From positions 1 through 64,000 of the forward strand of contig NZ_BONI01000024.1 of NCBI RefSeq assembly GCF_016862635.1: DNA of 64,000 nucleotides, read 5' to 3'. Positions 28,116-36,254 of the stretch are shown here, in pieces. Below the pieces are notes generated by a model. It was not told where the DNA came from. It worked only from the letters and a program-made list of their open reading frames with translations, and searched no databases. This DNA is from Catellatospora coxensis (GTDB taxonomy: Bacteria > Actinomycetota > Actinomycetes > Mycobacteriales > Micromonosporaceae). The translations under genes were made by a program, and so were the position numbers. Within the stretch, counting starts at the first letter, position 1, and every line of letters starts with the position of its first letter.

Positions 28116-29087
28116 TCAGCGGGGCGGAGCGGGCGCCTGGCCGTCTGGCCGGGCGGTGTGTGCGGGAGGCACGTCGCGGCGAGTGGCGATCATGCTCCAA
28201 CCGATCGACACGGCCAGGGTGGCGACGATGACGCCGAGCGTGACCGGGATCGGCAGCTTGCCGACCGGGGTTTCGGACAGGATCAGTTTCACTCCGGCGA
28301 AGCCGAGCAGCACCGCCAGGCCGTAGTGCAGGTGGACGAACCGGCGCAGCAGCCCGGCCAGGCAGAAGTAGAGGCTGCGCAGGCCGAGCACGGCGAAGGC
28401 GTTGGCGGTCCAGACGATGAAGGTGCTGGTGGTGATGGCCAGGATCGCCGCGACGGAGTCGATGGCGAAGATGAGGTCGGTGGCTTCGATGGCGATGAGC
28501 ACGACGAACAGCAGCGTGGCCACCCGCCTGCCGCCGATCCGGGTGAAGAACCGGTCGCCGTGGTAGGCCGGGTCGGTGGGCACGACCCGGCGCACGATCC
28601 TCACCAGCAGGTTGCGGTGCGGGTCGATGTCGCCGTTGTGTTTGAAAGCCATCTTGTAGCCGGTGTAGATCAGGAACGCGCCGAACAGGTAGGCGGTCCA
28701 GAAGAAGGCGTCGAGCAGCTGCGCGCCGACGAAGATGAAGACCAGCCGGAAGGCCAGCGCGCCGATCACGCCCCAGAACAGGACCTTGTGCTGGAAAGCG
28801 CTGGGCACGGCGAAGAACGTGAAGATCATCGCGAAGATGAACACGTTGTCGACCGACAGCGCCTTCTCGATCAGGTAGCCGGCGTAGTAGGTGCCGGCCG
28901 CCTCCCCGCCCTGCCACCACCACAGCACGCCGCCGAACGCCAGCCCGGCTGCGATCCAGATGCCCGACCAGGTCAGCGCCTCGCGGAAGCCGATCTCGTG
29001 GCCGTCGCGATGCAGGAACAGATCGATGGCGAGCATGACGGCGACGGCACCCATCACGGCAGCCCAGGCCCACAGTGACACGGACAT
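28116..29087 (-). CDS. TerC/Alx family membrane protein
   Basis: A 323-aa integral membrane protein of the TerC family with about nine hydrophobic segments. Characteristic sequences are KALSVDNVFIFAMIFTFF and IEATDLIFAIDSVAAI, which supply the conserved membrane Asp/Glu residues. TerC/Alx proteins export manganese or handle metal during exoenzyme loading. ATG 29087 follows GAAGGAG by 5 nt. The roughly 155-nt leader appears to hold a Mn2+ riboswitch, which fits a Mn2+-efflux role. Confidence 0.88.
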   Translation of the reverse strand: MSVSLWAWAAVMGAVAVMLAIDLFLHRDGHEIGFREALTWSGIWIAAGLAFGGVLWWWQGGEAAGTYYAGYLIEKALSVDNVFIFAMIFTFFAVPSAFQHKVLFWGVIGALAFRLVFIFVGAQLLDAFFWTAYLFGAFLIYTGYKMAFKHNGDIDPHRNLLVRIVRRVVPTDPAYHGDRFFTRIGGRRVATLLFVVLIAIEATDLIFAIDSVAAILAITTSTFIVWTANAFAVLGLRSLYFCLAGLLRRFVHLHYGLAVLLGFAGVKLILSETPVGKLPIPVTLGVIVATLAVSIGWSMIATRRDVPPAHTARPDGQAPAPPR

Positions 29088-29137
29088 GGAAGACTCCTTC
29101 GACCGGTCTGAGCCGGTGGCTCGGACCTGAACGGCCG

Positions 29138-29236
29138 ACGGTCTCCCCGAACCACCCCTGTCGGATGGCCGCGGCTCCGGGCCCGGATGGCCGGACCGTA
29201 CTGGCGAAGTCGCGTCCTGCTTCGGGTACTCCCCCT
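29138..29236 (-). ncRNA. Candidate yybP-ykoY (Mn2+) riboswitch upstream of terC
   Basis: In the leader of terC the minus strand reads GGGGAGTA (29234-29227), matching the conserved first loop of the yybP-ykoY aptamer. GGGGAGACC (ending at 29140) stands where the second conserved strand is expected. Paired GC-rich segments lie between. This riboswitch class commonly precedes terC and senses Mn2+. The assignment is from motif position and gene context; a covariance-model search was not possible. Confidence 0.55.
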
Positions 29237-29249
29237 CGAACTGCGATCC

Positions 29250-29277
29250 AGTATACGCGAAATGCTGTTCGTGTAAA
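29250..29277 (-). promoter_or_regulatory. Sigma-70-type promoter of terC
   Basis: TTTACA (29277-29272), a 16-bp spacer and TATACT (29255-29250) form a near-consensus housekeeping promoter. Transcription would begin near 29243, leaving about 155 nt of leader for the riboswitch. Confidence 0.75.
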
Positions 29278-29286
29278 TGGCGCTGG

Positions 29287-29721
29287 TCAAGACGCGATGA
29301 GCCTGATGAGGTCGCTGCTGGTGAGCATGCCGACCGGGCTGCCGCTGCCGTCGACGAGCGCGACGGCGTCGACCGCGGTCGACCTCATCAGCCGCGCGGC
29401 GTCCACGACCACGGCGTGGGAGTCCAGCACCGCGGCCTCGTGGTCGAGCACCTCCGCGGCGGTCAGATCGGCGAGGCCGCGCTGCCCGGCGGACGCGGCG
29501 GCGATGGCGCGAGCAGCCAGCACCCCCACGCAGCACCCCCGGCCGTCGACGATCGCCAGGTGCCGGAATCCGGCGGCGAGCATCTGCCGCAGCGCCTCAT
29601 CGAGGGTCACCGACGCGGGCGCCGCCAGTACCGGGCTGCTCATCACCTCGGCTACGGGCCGGCGGGTCCAGGCGCAACGCCGCGTGTCGGACAGTACCGG
29701 CGTGGCATAGATCGCTTTCAT
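29287..29721 (-). CDS. CBS-domain pair protein (Hrp1-like), copy 1
   Basis: A 144-aa cytosolic protein made of two CBS domains: VAEVMSSPVLAAPASVTLDE-type first repeat and an AVLDSHAVVVDAARLM second repeat ending in VGMLTSSDLIRLI. It resembles the DosR-regulated hypoxic response protein Hrp1 (Rv2626c). The ligand is unknown. GGAGG lies 5 nt before ATG 29721. It is divergent from nitroreductase copy 2 across a promoter region with a DosR-like box. Confidence 0.82.
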   Translation of the reverse strand: MKAIYATPVLSDTRRCAWTRRPVAEVMSSPVLAAPASVTLDEALRQMLAAGFRHLAIVDGRGCCVGVLAARAIAAASAGQRGLADLTAAEVLDHEAAVLDSHAVVVDAARLMRSTAVDAVALVDGSGSPVGMLTSSDLIRLIAS

Positions 29722-29808
29722 CTCAACCTCCGCTGTGCGGGTTCTGCCTTTCGCCTCCAGGGTGCGTGCGGGCGGGTGGGCTGGGCAGAGCACGTCGACC
29801 CGGCCGGC

Positions 29809-29825
29809 CAGGACCATGGGCCCTT
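29809..29825. promoter_or_regulatory. DosR-box-like site, divergent CBS / nitroreductase promoters
   Basis: AGGACCATGGGCCCT (29810-29824) has half-sites GGAC and GGCCC separated by four bases. It is about 46 bp upstream of TATCAC (29862-29867), the likely -10 of the nitroreductase at 29894, and about 95 bp from the CBS gene start on the other side. Confidence 0.55.
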
Positions 29826-29893
29826 CCCGGTATATCGACACGTCGGCGGCCCCGGGTGCGTTATCACTGGTGGTGGCGCAAGGAGGGCAGGCG

Positions 29894-30901
29894 ATGACAG
29901 ACGGACCGGAACCGCAGGCCGATGAAGTGATCGAGGCATATCGGCGGGCGGCGGAGGTCGGCGGCCGCGCGCCGTCAGTGCACAACACGCAGCCGTGGCG
30001 ATGGCTTGCCACCCGCACCGGCCTGGAGCTTCGCGCCGACCGCAGCCGGCAGTTGCGTGTCGCCGACCCTGAGGGCCGGCTGTTGACGATCAGCTGCGGC
30101 GCGGCGCTGCACCACGCCCTGCTCGCGCTGCACGCCGCCGGATGGGTGCCGCAGGTGGTGCGGATGCCCGACGCCCGCTCAGCCGACGCCCTGGCCCAGA
30201 TCACCGTGAGCGGCCGTCAGGCGGCCACGGCACAGCAGCGGCGGCTGTTCGACGAGATCGACGTCCGGCATACCGACCGGCGCCCGACCATCGGGCATAA
30301 GGTGCCCCACGACGCCCTGGAACTCATCCGGCAGGCAGCGGTCAACCACGGCGCCGGCTTGCACCGGCTCGCCGGACCGGATCTCGACGACCTGGCCGTC
30401 GCCGCGGCCCGCGCCAACGAGATCGGGCTGAACGACGCCGACCAGCGGACCGAGATGGACTACTGGGTCGGCGGCACCCGCCCGACCCGCACCGGCGTGC
30501 CGTCAGACGCCGTGCCGCAGTCGCCGCCGCAGACCGATGTGCCGGGCCGGGACTTCGGCCGGCCCGGCACCCTCGAACCCGGGCACGGTCACGCCCATTC
30601 GGCCGTCTATGGGCTGCTGTTCACCCCCGGTGACCAGCCCGGTGACTGGCTGCGGGCGGGGGAGGCGCTGTCGGCCTGCTGGCTGAAGGCAACCGACCTC
30701 GGGGTGGCGGTGCTGCCGCTGAGCTCCGTGGTCGAGGTGCCCGTGACGCGCCAGATCCTGCACCGGATGCTTGCCGGAGCCGGCCACCCGATGCTGGTCT
30801 TGCGGTTCGGGCTGGCCGACCCCGACCAGGCGCCGGTGCCCGGCACGCCGCGGCTGCCCGCCGAGCGGACCACGTGGCCGGGCCAGATCCCGCAGCCGTA
30901 G
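29894..30901 (+). CDS. Acg-type nitroreductase family protein, copy 2
   Basis: A 335-aa close paralogue of the protein at 15434: same length, same [53 protein letters not shown] and AGEALSACWLKATDLG blocks. The similarity over the whole length indicates a fairly recent duplication. FMN nitroreductase fold; substrate unknown. AAGGAGGG lies 7-8 nt before ATG 29894. A bidirectional hairpin terminator follows the stop. Confidence 0.88.
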   Translation: MTDGPEPQADEVIEAYRRAAEVGGRAPSVHNTQPWRWLATRTGLELRADRSRQLRVADPEGRLLTISCGAALHHALLALHAAGWVPQVVRMPDARSADALAQITVSGRQAATAQQRRLFDEIDVRHTDRRPTIGHKVPHDALELIRQAAVNHGAGLHRLAGPDLDDLAVAAARANEIGLNDADQRTEMDYWVGGTRPTRTGVPSDAVPQSPPQTDVPGRDFGRPGTLEPGHGHAHSAVYGLLFTPGDQPGDWLRAGEALSACWLKATDLGVAVLPLSSVVEVPVTRQILHRMLAGAGHPMLVLRFGLADPDQAPVPGTPRLPAERTTWPGQIPQP

Positions 30902-30926
30902 CCGTCCAGGTCATCAACCGCCTGCC

Positions 30927-30947
30927 GCGCATCACGGAGTGATGCGC
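30927..30947. terminator. Bidirectional hairpin between convergent genes
   Basis: GCGCATCAC-GGA-GTGATGCGC is a perfect 9-bp stem with a 3-nt loop between the stop of nitroreductase copy 2 and the stop of hsp20, placed to end transcription from both sides. No T-tract is present. Confidence 0.6.
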
Positions 30948-30988
30948 AGGTTCGCGTCTACCTCGTCCACAGGCGGTCGTGGTCGTGG

Positions 30989-31384
30989 CTAGCCGGCTGT
31001 GATGGGAATCTGCTTGGCCGCCGGCTCCGTCGCCTTCAGCGGCACGGTGACCTCCAGAACGCCCTTGTCGTACCCGGCGCGGATGGCGGACACATCGGCG
31101 TTGCCGGGCAGGCGCACGGATCGGGTGAACATCCCGTAGCGGAACTCCGAACGGGTCCGGCCCCTGTCCTCCACGCGGCGTTCGGCGTGGATGCTGAGGA
31201 CCCCGTTGTCGCAGCTGACCTGGATGTCCTTTTCCGGGTCGAGTCCGGGCAGCTCCGCGCGGATCTGGTACTGCTCGTCGGTGAGCGTGTCCTCCAGTCG
31301 GATGACGTGGCCGGCGGACATGGGCCGGTCGGACTCGAACAGGTCGGCCAAGTCCCCGAACAGGCGGGGCATGAGCGCGGTCAT
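30989..31384 (-). CDS. hsp20: Hsp20/alpha-crystallin small heat shock protein (HspX-like)
   Basis: A 131-aa small heat shock protein: flexible N-terminus with PRLFGDLADLFE, alpha-crystallin domain from residue 35 to 125 (IRAELPGLDPEKDIQVS, GVLSIHAERR, FTRSVRLPG, YDKGVLEVTVPL), and a short tail with IPI, the IxI motif. It works as an ATP-independent holdase. HspX (Rv2031c) is the best-known DosR target, and this gene lies divergently across a strong DosR-like box. AGGGAG lies 7 nt before ATG 31384. Confidence 0.92.
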   Translation of the reverse strand: MTALMPRLFGDLADLFESDRPMSAGHVIRLEDTLTDEQYQIRAELPGLDPEKDIQVSCDNGVLSIHAERRVEDRGRTRSEFRYGMFTRSVRLPGNADVSAIRAGYDKGVLEVTVPLKATEPAAKQIPITAG

Positions 31385-31465
31385 GATCTTCTCCCTCCGT
31401 TTGTCCTTGCCTCCATGACACGCCGGTCCAGTGCGTCGGGGACAGGGCCGGTCGGCAGCGCCAGC

Positions 31466-31481
31466 CGGGACTTCGGTCCTG
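31466..31481. promoter_or_regulatory. DosR-box-like site, divergent hsp20 / nitroreductase promoters
   Basis: GGGACTTCGGTCCT (31467-31480) is GGGAC-TTCG-GTCCT, the best match here to the mycobacterial core GGGAC-TWWA-GTCC. It lies 47 bp upstream of TACCGT (31521-31526), the -10-like hexamer of the nitroreductase, and about 50 bp from a plausible -10 (TGTCAT) for hsp20. Confidence 0.7.
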
Positions 31482-31520
31482 ACCTGTGAAGACTTGCCCT
31501 GGGTGGGGCGGTGGGCGGCA

Positions 31521-31532
31521 TACCGTGGGGGC
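31521..31532 (+). promoter_or_regulatory. -10-like hexamer of a leaderless start
   Basis: TACCGT (31521-31526) is followed by exactly 6 nt and the ATG at 31533. No Shine-Dalgarno dictates this start. The element is almost identical to that at 252-263. Confidence 0.5.
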
Positions 31533-32501
31533 ATGAACGTCACCGGGCTGCAAACTCGCGGTGCACTGTTGGAGGCGGCACGTGACGCGCTGGCCGCGCC
31601 GTCGGTGTTCAACACCCAGCCGTGGATCTGGCGTACCAGCACCGAGGACCTGCAGCTGTTCGCCGACGAGCACCGGCGGCTGGCCACCGATCCCGACGGC
31701 CGGCAACTGCTGATCAGCTGCGGCTGCGCCCTGCATCACGCCTGCGTGGCGCTGGCCGCCAACCGCCTGGTCCCCGACGTGCGACGCCAGCGGGCAGCCA
31801 CGACCATGGGACCGCTGGCCGTCGTCACGGTAGGGGAATCCGCCGCACACGACACACAGGTCAACCTGTACCGGGCGATGGCCCGCCGCCGTACCGACCG
31901 CCGGGCGTTCACCGCCGAACCGGTCAACAGCGCCACCGTCAGTGCCCTGGTCGCCGCCGCCGAGCAGCACGGAGCACACCTGCAGCCGCTGACCGGCGAC
32001 CAACTGACGGTCCTGCGTGAGCTGGCCGGGGAGGCGGCCGCCCGGCAGGCCACCGATCCCCGCTACCAGGAGGAGTTGCTGCGCTGGACGAACCGGCCCC
32101 CGGACGCGGGCGACGGCGTTCCCGCGGTCACGGCGGTGACCGCGTCCGAGCGGCGGGTGCCGGTGCGGGACTTCACCTACTTCAGCTCAGGGTTCTCCGC
32201 CGGGCCCGAACACGACGTCGGCGCGGTGTACGGGCTGCTGTTCACCGACGCCGACACGCTCACCGACCGGCTGCGCGCAGGGGAGGCCCTGTCGGCGGTC
32301 CTGCTGACCGCCACCGCGGCCGGGCTCGGATCGGCGCCGATCAGCGACGTCGTCGAGTTCGCCGACCTGCGGGCGCAGGCGGCCCGGCTGCTTTCCGGCC
32401 CGGGTCAGCCGCAGATCCTGGTCCGTGTCGGGCACCCGCCGCCGGGGCGGCCGGCGCAGAGCCCGCGCCGCCCGGCCGCGCAGATGCTCGACCCGCCGTG
32501 A
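31533..32501 (+). CDS. Acg-type nitroreductase family protein, copy 3
   Basis: A 322-aa nitroreductase-fold protein of the Acg group: LAAPSVFNTQPWIW (FMN region, Phe replacing the His of the other group), LLISCGCALHHACVAL, RRRTDRRAF, and [20 protein letters not shown]-type C-terminus. Together with the 51732 copy it forms a second subtype ([16 protein letters not shown]). Probably leaderless, and shares a DosR-like box with hsp20. Confidence 0.87.
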   Translation: MNVTGLQTRGALLEAARDALAAPSVFNTQPWIWRTSTEDLQLFADEHRRLATDPDGRQLLISCGCALHHACVALAANRLVPDVRRQRAATTMGPLAVVTVGESAAHDTQVNLYRAMARRRTDRRAFTAEPVNSATVSALVAAAEQHGAHLQPLTGDQLTVLRELAGEAAARQATDPRYQEELLRWTNRPPDAGDGVPAVTAVTASERRVPVRDFTYFSSGFSAGPEHDVGAVYGLLFTDADTLTDRLRAGEALSAVLLTATAAGLGSAPISDVVEFADLRAQAARLLSGPGQPQILVRVGHPPPGRPAQSPRRPAAQMLDPP

Positions 32502-32721
32502 CGGCCACGCGTGCCGTGCAGGCGGCCAGGGCTGCAACGCGGGCCGACCGAGTCCACGCGGTCGCCTTCGGCGGCCTCCGGGTGCCGGGCATGGCAGGCG
32601 ATCGCGATCAGTGGGCGGTGCGACGGCCTGGGACGAATCGGCGCCTGCACCGCAAGCGCCGTTGAAGGCCGATCTTCCGGTTTGGTCACCGGCAGCGCCA
32701 TCTGGGCGGCATCGTGGACGT

Positions 32722-33651
32722 ATGGACCCTGAAACGGCCGTACCGCGCCCTATCGGGCCGGACCATCCCGTGATCGCAGGAGTGGACGGCTCCGAATGCG
32801 GCATCCTCGCCGCCCGCCATGCGGCCCTGCTGGCCCGCGAACGTGGCGCGCCACTGGAACTGGTCTGCGGCTACCAAAGCGCGTTGTACGGGTTCGCTCC
32901 GCCGTGGCTGGGCGGCGAATACCTGGCCGCCGATCAGGGCGAAGCCCGCCACGCCGCCGAGCAGGCCCTCACCGGCGTCACGGCGCAGCTCCGCGAGCAG
33001 TGTCCCGACGTCGAGGTTCGTGCCCATCTGGTCGCCGGGGCGGGCGCACAGGTGCTGATCGAGCAGTCCCGCCGGGCAGGGATCGTCGTCGTCGGCAGCC
33101 GCGGCGCAGGCGGTTTCACCGGCCTGCTCCTGGGATCGGTGTCCTCGCAGGTCGCCGCCCACGCCCACACCACCGTCGTCGTCTACCGCCCCGCCGACAC
33201 CGACACCGAACCCGCTGCGACCCTTGCCGGGCCGGTCCTTGTCGGCTACGACGGCTCACCACCGGCCCAGGCCGCACTGCAGTTCGCCGCCCAGGAGGCC
33301 CTGCTGCGCCAGGCCACGCTGATCATGGTCAACGTCCATTGGCAGGCCCCGTGGTATCGCGGTGACAAGCCCGCCGTGGACCCCGCCGACGCAGCCCGCG
33401 CCGAAGCCGAGCAGCTGCTCGCCGACGCCGTCGCGCCGTGGCGTGCCGGTCATGCCGAACTGGCAGTCGAGCTGCGGCCGGTGCACAGCCTCAATGCCGA
33501 GCGAGCCCTCGTCGAAGCCAGCCGGGACGCCGCGCTGACGGTCGTCGGCTCCCGCGGGCGGGGCGGTTTCACCGGCAAGTTGCTGGGCTCGGTCAGTCAC
33601 GCCTTGGTCGAGCACGCCCACGGCCCGGTCGCCGTCGTCCACACCAGCTGA
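32722..33651 (+). CDS. Tandem universal stress protein, copy 1
   Basis: A 309-aa protein with two USP domains (about 15-150 and 160-305). Each has the ATP-binding signature: VIAGVDGSECG and [19 protein letters not shown] in the first, VLVGYDGSPPAQ and VGSRGRGGFTGKLLGSVSH in the second (G-2x-G-9x-G-S/T). It resembles Rv2623/Rv2005c of the DosR regulon, which bind ATP and restrain growth. ATG 32722 sits exactly 6 nt after CATCGT (32710-32715), so the mRNA is probably leaderless. A weak box (AAGGCCGATCTTCCGG, near 32664) lies upstream. 32502-32709 is otherwise empty. Confidence 0.9.
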   Translation: MDPETAVPRPIGPDHPVIAGVDGSECGILAARHAALLARERGAPLELVCGYQSALYGFAPPWLGGEYLAADQGEARHAAEQALTGVTAQLREQCPDVEVRAHLVAGAGAQVLIEQSRRAGIVVVGSRGAGGFTGLLLGSVSSQVAAHAHTTVVVYRPADTDTEPAATLAGPVLVGYDGSPPAQAALQFAAQEALLRQATLIMVNVHWQAPWYRGDKPAVDPADAARAEAEQLLADAVAPWRAGHAELAVELRPVHSLNAERALVEASRDAALTVVGSRGRGGFTGKLLGSVSHALVEHAHGPVAVVHTS

Positions 33652-33692
33652 CCCGCCACCGGGCCCTGGCTGCCGGGACACTCCGGCGGCGC

Positions 33693-34220
33693 TCACGCGG
33701 ACACGGGAGACTGCGCCGCCTGCCACACCGGGCACTGGCCGGGCTCCGACACCCCTACCGAGGTTCGCAGTGGGCGGACGAATACCACCAGTTGCGCGAA
33801 CCCGGACTCCCCGAACATCAGCTGCAGATGGTCCCGGGCCAGCGGGACCGCAGCGGGCTGGGCGTGGATCGAGGCGACCAGCCCGACCCTGGCCGATTCG
33901 GCCAGCAGGTCACGGGCAACCTGTCCGGCCCGTGACCGGTCGTCGGCGCTGTCGGCGTCGGTGCCCAGCACCACCGCGTAGCCGCGGTCGGGGCCGCACG
34001 GACCGGCGCGGCAGGTGCCCGCCACGCCCTCCCACGCATGCGCCCTCGGGCAGTACGCCGTGCCGCCGACCGGCCGAAGGCGGTAGGAGCTGTCACCCCG
34101 CAGGGCGGCGGTGGCGGCCTCAACGATCCGCGACAGCAGCTGCAACGACGCCTCGCCGGTGACGACCTCGGCCCACACGCCGTGCTCGCGTGCTTTGACC
34201 AGGAACTGTTCAGTGACCAT
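33693..34220 (-). CDS. Hypothetical protein, 175 aa
   Basis: No family recognised. The protein has a mixed alpha/beta look, with four cysteines, three of them clustered in the middle (AYCPRAH, GTCRAGPCGPDRG). The open frame continues upstream, but ATG 34220 is preceded 6 nt upstream by CACGGT, the same leaderless arrangement as at neighbouring dormancy genes, and GGGTCCTACCGGCTCTG (34271-34255) upstream weakly resembles the DosR-like box. It is probably co-regulated with its neighbours. Convergent with the USP gene, 41 bp apart. Confidence 0.5.
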   Translation of the reverse strand: MVTEQFLVKAREHGVWAEVVTGEASLQLLSRIVEAATAALRGDSSYRLRPVGGTAYCPRAHAWEGVAGTCRAGPCGPDRGYAVVLGTDADSADDRSRAGQVARDLLAESARVGLVASIHAQPAAVPLARDHLQLMFGESGFAQLVVFVRPLRTSVGVSEPGQCPVWQAAQSPVSA

Positions 34221-34376
34221 GCTCTCACCGTGCGCTCGGCCGGCTCGGCCGGGGCAGAGCCGGTAGGACCCGTCGGGCAGGACCTTGGTCACATCACCGG
34301 CCGGTGACGTGTCTGGCAAGCGCACGGCTGCCGTGCGCCGCGACGCGGCCGACGCCACGGCGCACGGGTTCTGCGG

Positions 34377-35912
34377 TCAGGACACGGTGACGTCGTCGAC
34401 GTAGATCGCGGAGGTGCCACCGGCGCCTGCGGCCGGGATGAACTGCACGCCGATCTCCCGTACGTCGCCGAGGTCGGCCACCCCGGTCAGGGTGAGCGAC
34501 AGCGCTGCCCCGGCCGAGGTGACCGTGACCGTGCCGCCGTCGTGCCACTGCCAGGACGAGCCGGTCTTGACGTACAGCTTGGCCTGGGTGCCCGCGGCGT
34601 GGCTGCCCCACGGCGCGACCCGGGCGACGGCACGCAGGCTGGTTCGCCCGGACAGGCTCTGCGTCGCCGTACGGCGCAGGTAGGACACGCCGGAGGCGAG
34701 GTTGACGTCGGCCTTCAGCGACTGGCTGCCCTGGACCGCCCACTCGCCGACCCGCCACGGGCCGCCCGTGACGTTGCTGCCGGACCAGCCCTCAAGGCCG
34801 GACTCGAACCCGTGGAGCAGCGTCGCCGATCCGCCACCGCCGCCGGGCTCGGTGATCGAACCCAGGTCCACCTCGCCGCGGTTCAGGACCCAGGAGCTGG
34901 TGAACAGGGTCGACGCGCCCTGGTTGCGCGCCGGGCCCCAGCCGTCGTTCCACGCCAGGAAGTAGCTGGTGGCCGGGTAGTTCTGCTGGAACGCCGTCAC
35001 CCACCGCCCGTAGTCGAACGAGCCCTGGCTGTCCGGTCCGATCTCGGCGAACGCGAACGGCTTGCCCAGGCCGACCAGCTCGCCGTAGGCCGACTGGATG
35101 CCCGAGGTCTGCGGGTTGTCGTCGTAGGCGTCCATCCCGACGACGTCCACATACGATCCGCCGGGGTAGTACGCGGTGCGGTTGCCGCGGCTGAAGTCGG
35201 CCGAGTACACCCACAGCAGGTTGTCGAGGCCCTTGGTGGCGGTGAAGTAGGTGTACAGCTGCTGCCACACCTGCTTGAAAATGTTGGTGTCGCGGTTGCC
35301 CCACCAGAACCAGTCGCCGTTGACCTCGTGGAACGGCCGGAACAGCACCGGCACGCCCGCGTTCTCCAGGTCCTGCAGGCCCTGGGCCATCTTGTCCATG
35401 AGCGCGCGCCAGCGTGAGCCCGCCGCAGTGGATGAGTTCAGCAGGTCGGCGAAGTTGCCCATCGGGGTGTTGAGGCCGCCGCCGTTGGCGTTGGCGGGGC
35501 TGGGCAGGTGCACGCTGATGGTGACCAGGCCGCCGGCGGTGTGCCAGCTCTTCAGCGACGCGTTGCAGGAGTAATCGACCAGCGTGGTGATGTCGGCGGC
35601 CGTGGCCCAGCCGGAGCCGTAGTCACAGCTCAGGATCGCCGGGTACTGGCCGGTCGCGTTACGCAGCTCCTCGGTCTGGGCCAGGGAGAAGCCGCTGTTG
35701 CTGTAGCCGCCGAAGAACCCGGATGCGATCCGGTTCCCGCTGCGGTTCGGCAGGTGCGCCAGCCAGTTGAGCACCGAGCGCGCGGCGGTCGAGGCGTTGG
35801 GGTTGGCCGGGGAGACCGTGTGGGCCTGTGCCGGCGGGACTGCCGACAGCACGGCCGCGGCGACGGTCAGCGCCACCAGACCGGCGGCACGGCGAAGACG
35901 TGCGTGAAACAT
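34377..35912 (-). CDS. Secreted GH26 endo-beta-mannanase with C-terminal CBM
   Basis: A 511-aa exported enzyme. A signal peptide (Arg-rich start, hydrophobic core, cleavage near AQA-HT at residue 30) leads into a GH26 catalytic domain (about 40-345), with the acid/base Glu196 in RPFHEVNGDWFWWG and the nucleophile Glu290 in FAFAEIGPDS. A Gly-rich linker joins a beta-sandwich carbohydrate-binding module (about 370-511, FESGLEGWSG and YVDDVTV). It would hydrolyse beta-1,4-mannan outside the cell. ATG 35912 follows AGGAAGGTG. Its context is unlike the stress genes; two TGAACCG repeats upstream suggest LacI-type sugar control. Confidence 0.9.
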   Translation of the reverse strand: MFHARLRRAAGLVALTVAAAVLSAVPPAQAHTVSPANPNASTAARSVLNWLAHLPNRSGNRIASGFFGGYSNSGFSLAQTEELRNATGQYPAILSCDYGSGWATAADITTLVDYSCNASLKSWHTAGGLVTISVHLPSPANANGGGLNTPMGNFADLLNSSTAAGSRWRALMDKMAQGLQDLENAGVPVLFRPFHEVNGDWFWWGNRDTNIFKQVWQQLYTYFTATKGLDNLLWVYSADFSRGNRTAYYPGGSYVDVVGMDAYDDNPQTSGIQSAYGELVGLGKPFAFAEIGPDSQGSFDYGRWVTAFQQNYPATSYFLAWNDGWGPARNQGASTLFTSSWVLNRGEVDLGSITEPGGGGGSATLLHGFESGLEGWSGSNVTGGPWRVGEWAVQGSQSLKADVNLASGVSYLRRTATQSLSGRTSLRAVARVAPWGSHAAGTQAKLYVKTGSSWQWHDGGTVTVTSAGAALSLTLTGVADLGDVREIGVQFIPAAGAGGTSAIYVDDVTVS

Positions 35913-35965
35913 GATCACCTTCCTGTAGGGACGGAAGTGACCCGGGATCGGGTTTCGCCAGCTCA

Positions 35966-36086
35966 TCACTGAACCGCTTAAGTTTCAAGAGTGTACATTG
36001 AACCTGGCACATAATGCCTTGATAGATTGGTTCACGAGAAATGCCTTAAGTGACCTTATGGAATCTTCACTGAACCGGTGCAGGAC
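35966..36086. promoter_or_regulatory. Repeated TCACTGAACCG elements upstream of GH26 gene
   Basis: TCACTGAACCG occurs at about 35966 (followed by CTTAAG) and again at about 36068 (followed by GTGCAG). AACCGCTTAAGTTT and TGAACCGGTGCA have the central-CG palindromic look of LacI-family operators. TACACT near 35993 (minus strand) may be the -10. This 340-bp AT-richer gap (35913-36254) holds no gene. Confidence 0.4.
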
Positions 36087-36254
36087 GTTTCGGATGTGCT
36101 TCCGACGTTCGACCTGGCGATCGACCACTCCCGCGTGCCGATGACGTCGCATGGATACCGGAGGCGGGTTTCGTCGGACACCGACCGGGTAGACAAAGCT
36201 TGCCGTTGGTAGGCGACTACGGTGGTGCTCGCTGTGTCAGCGTGAGGAGTAGCA

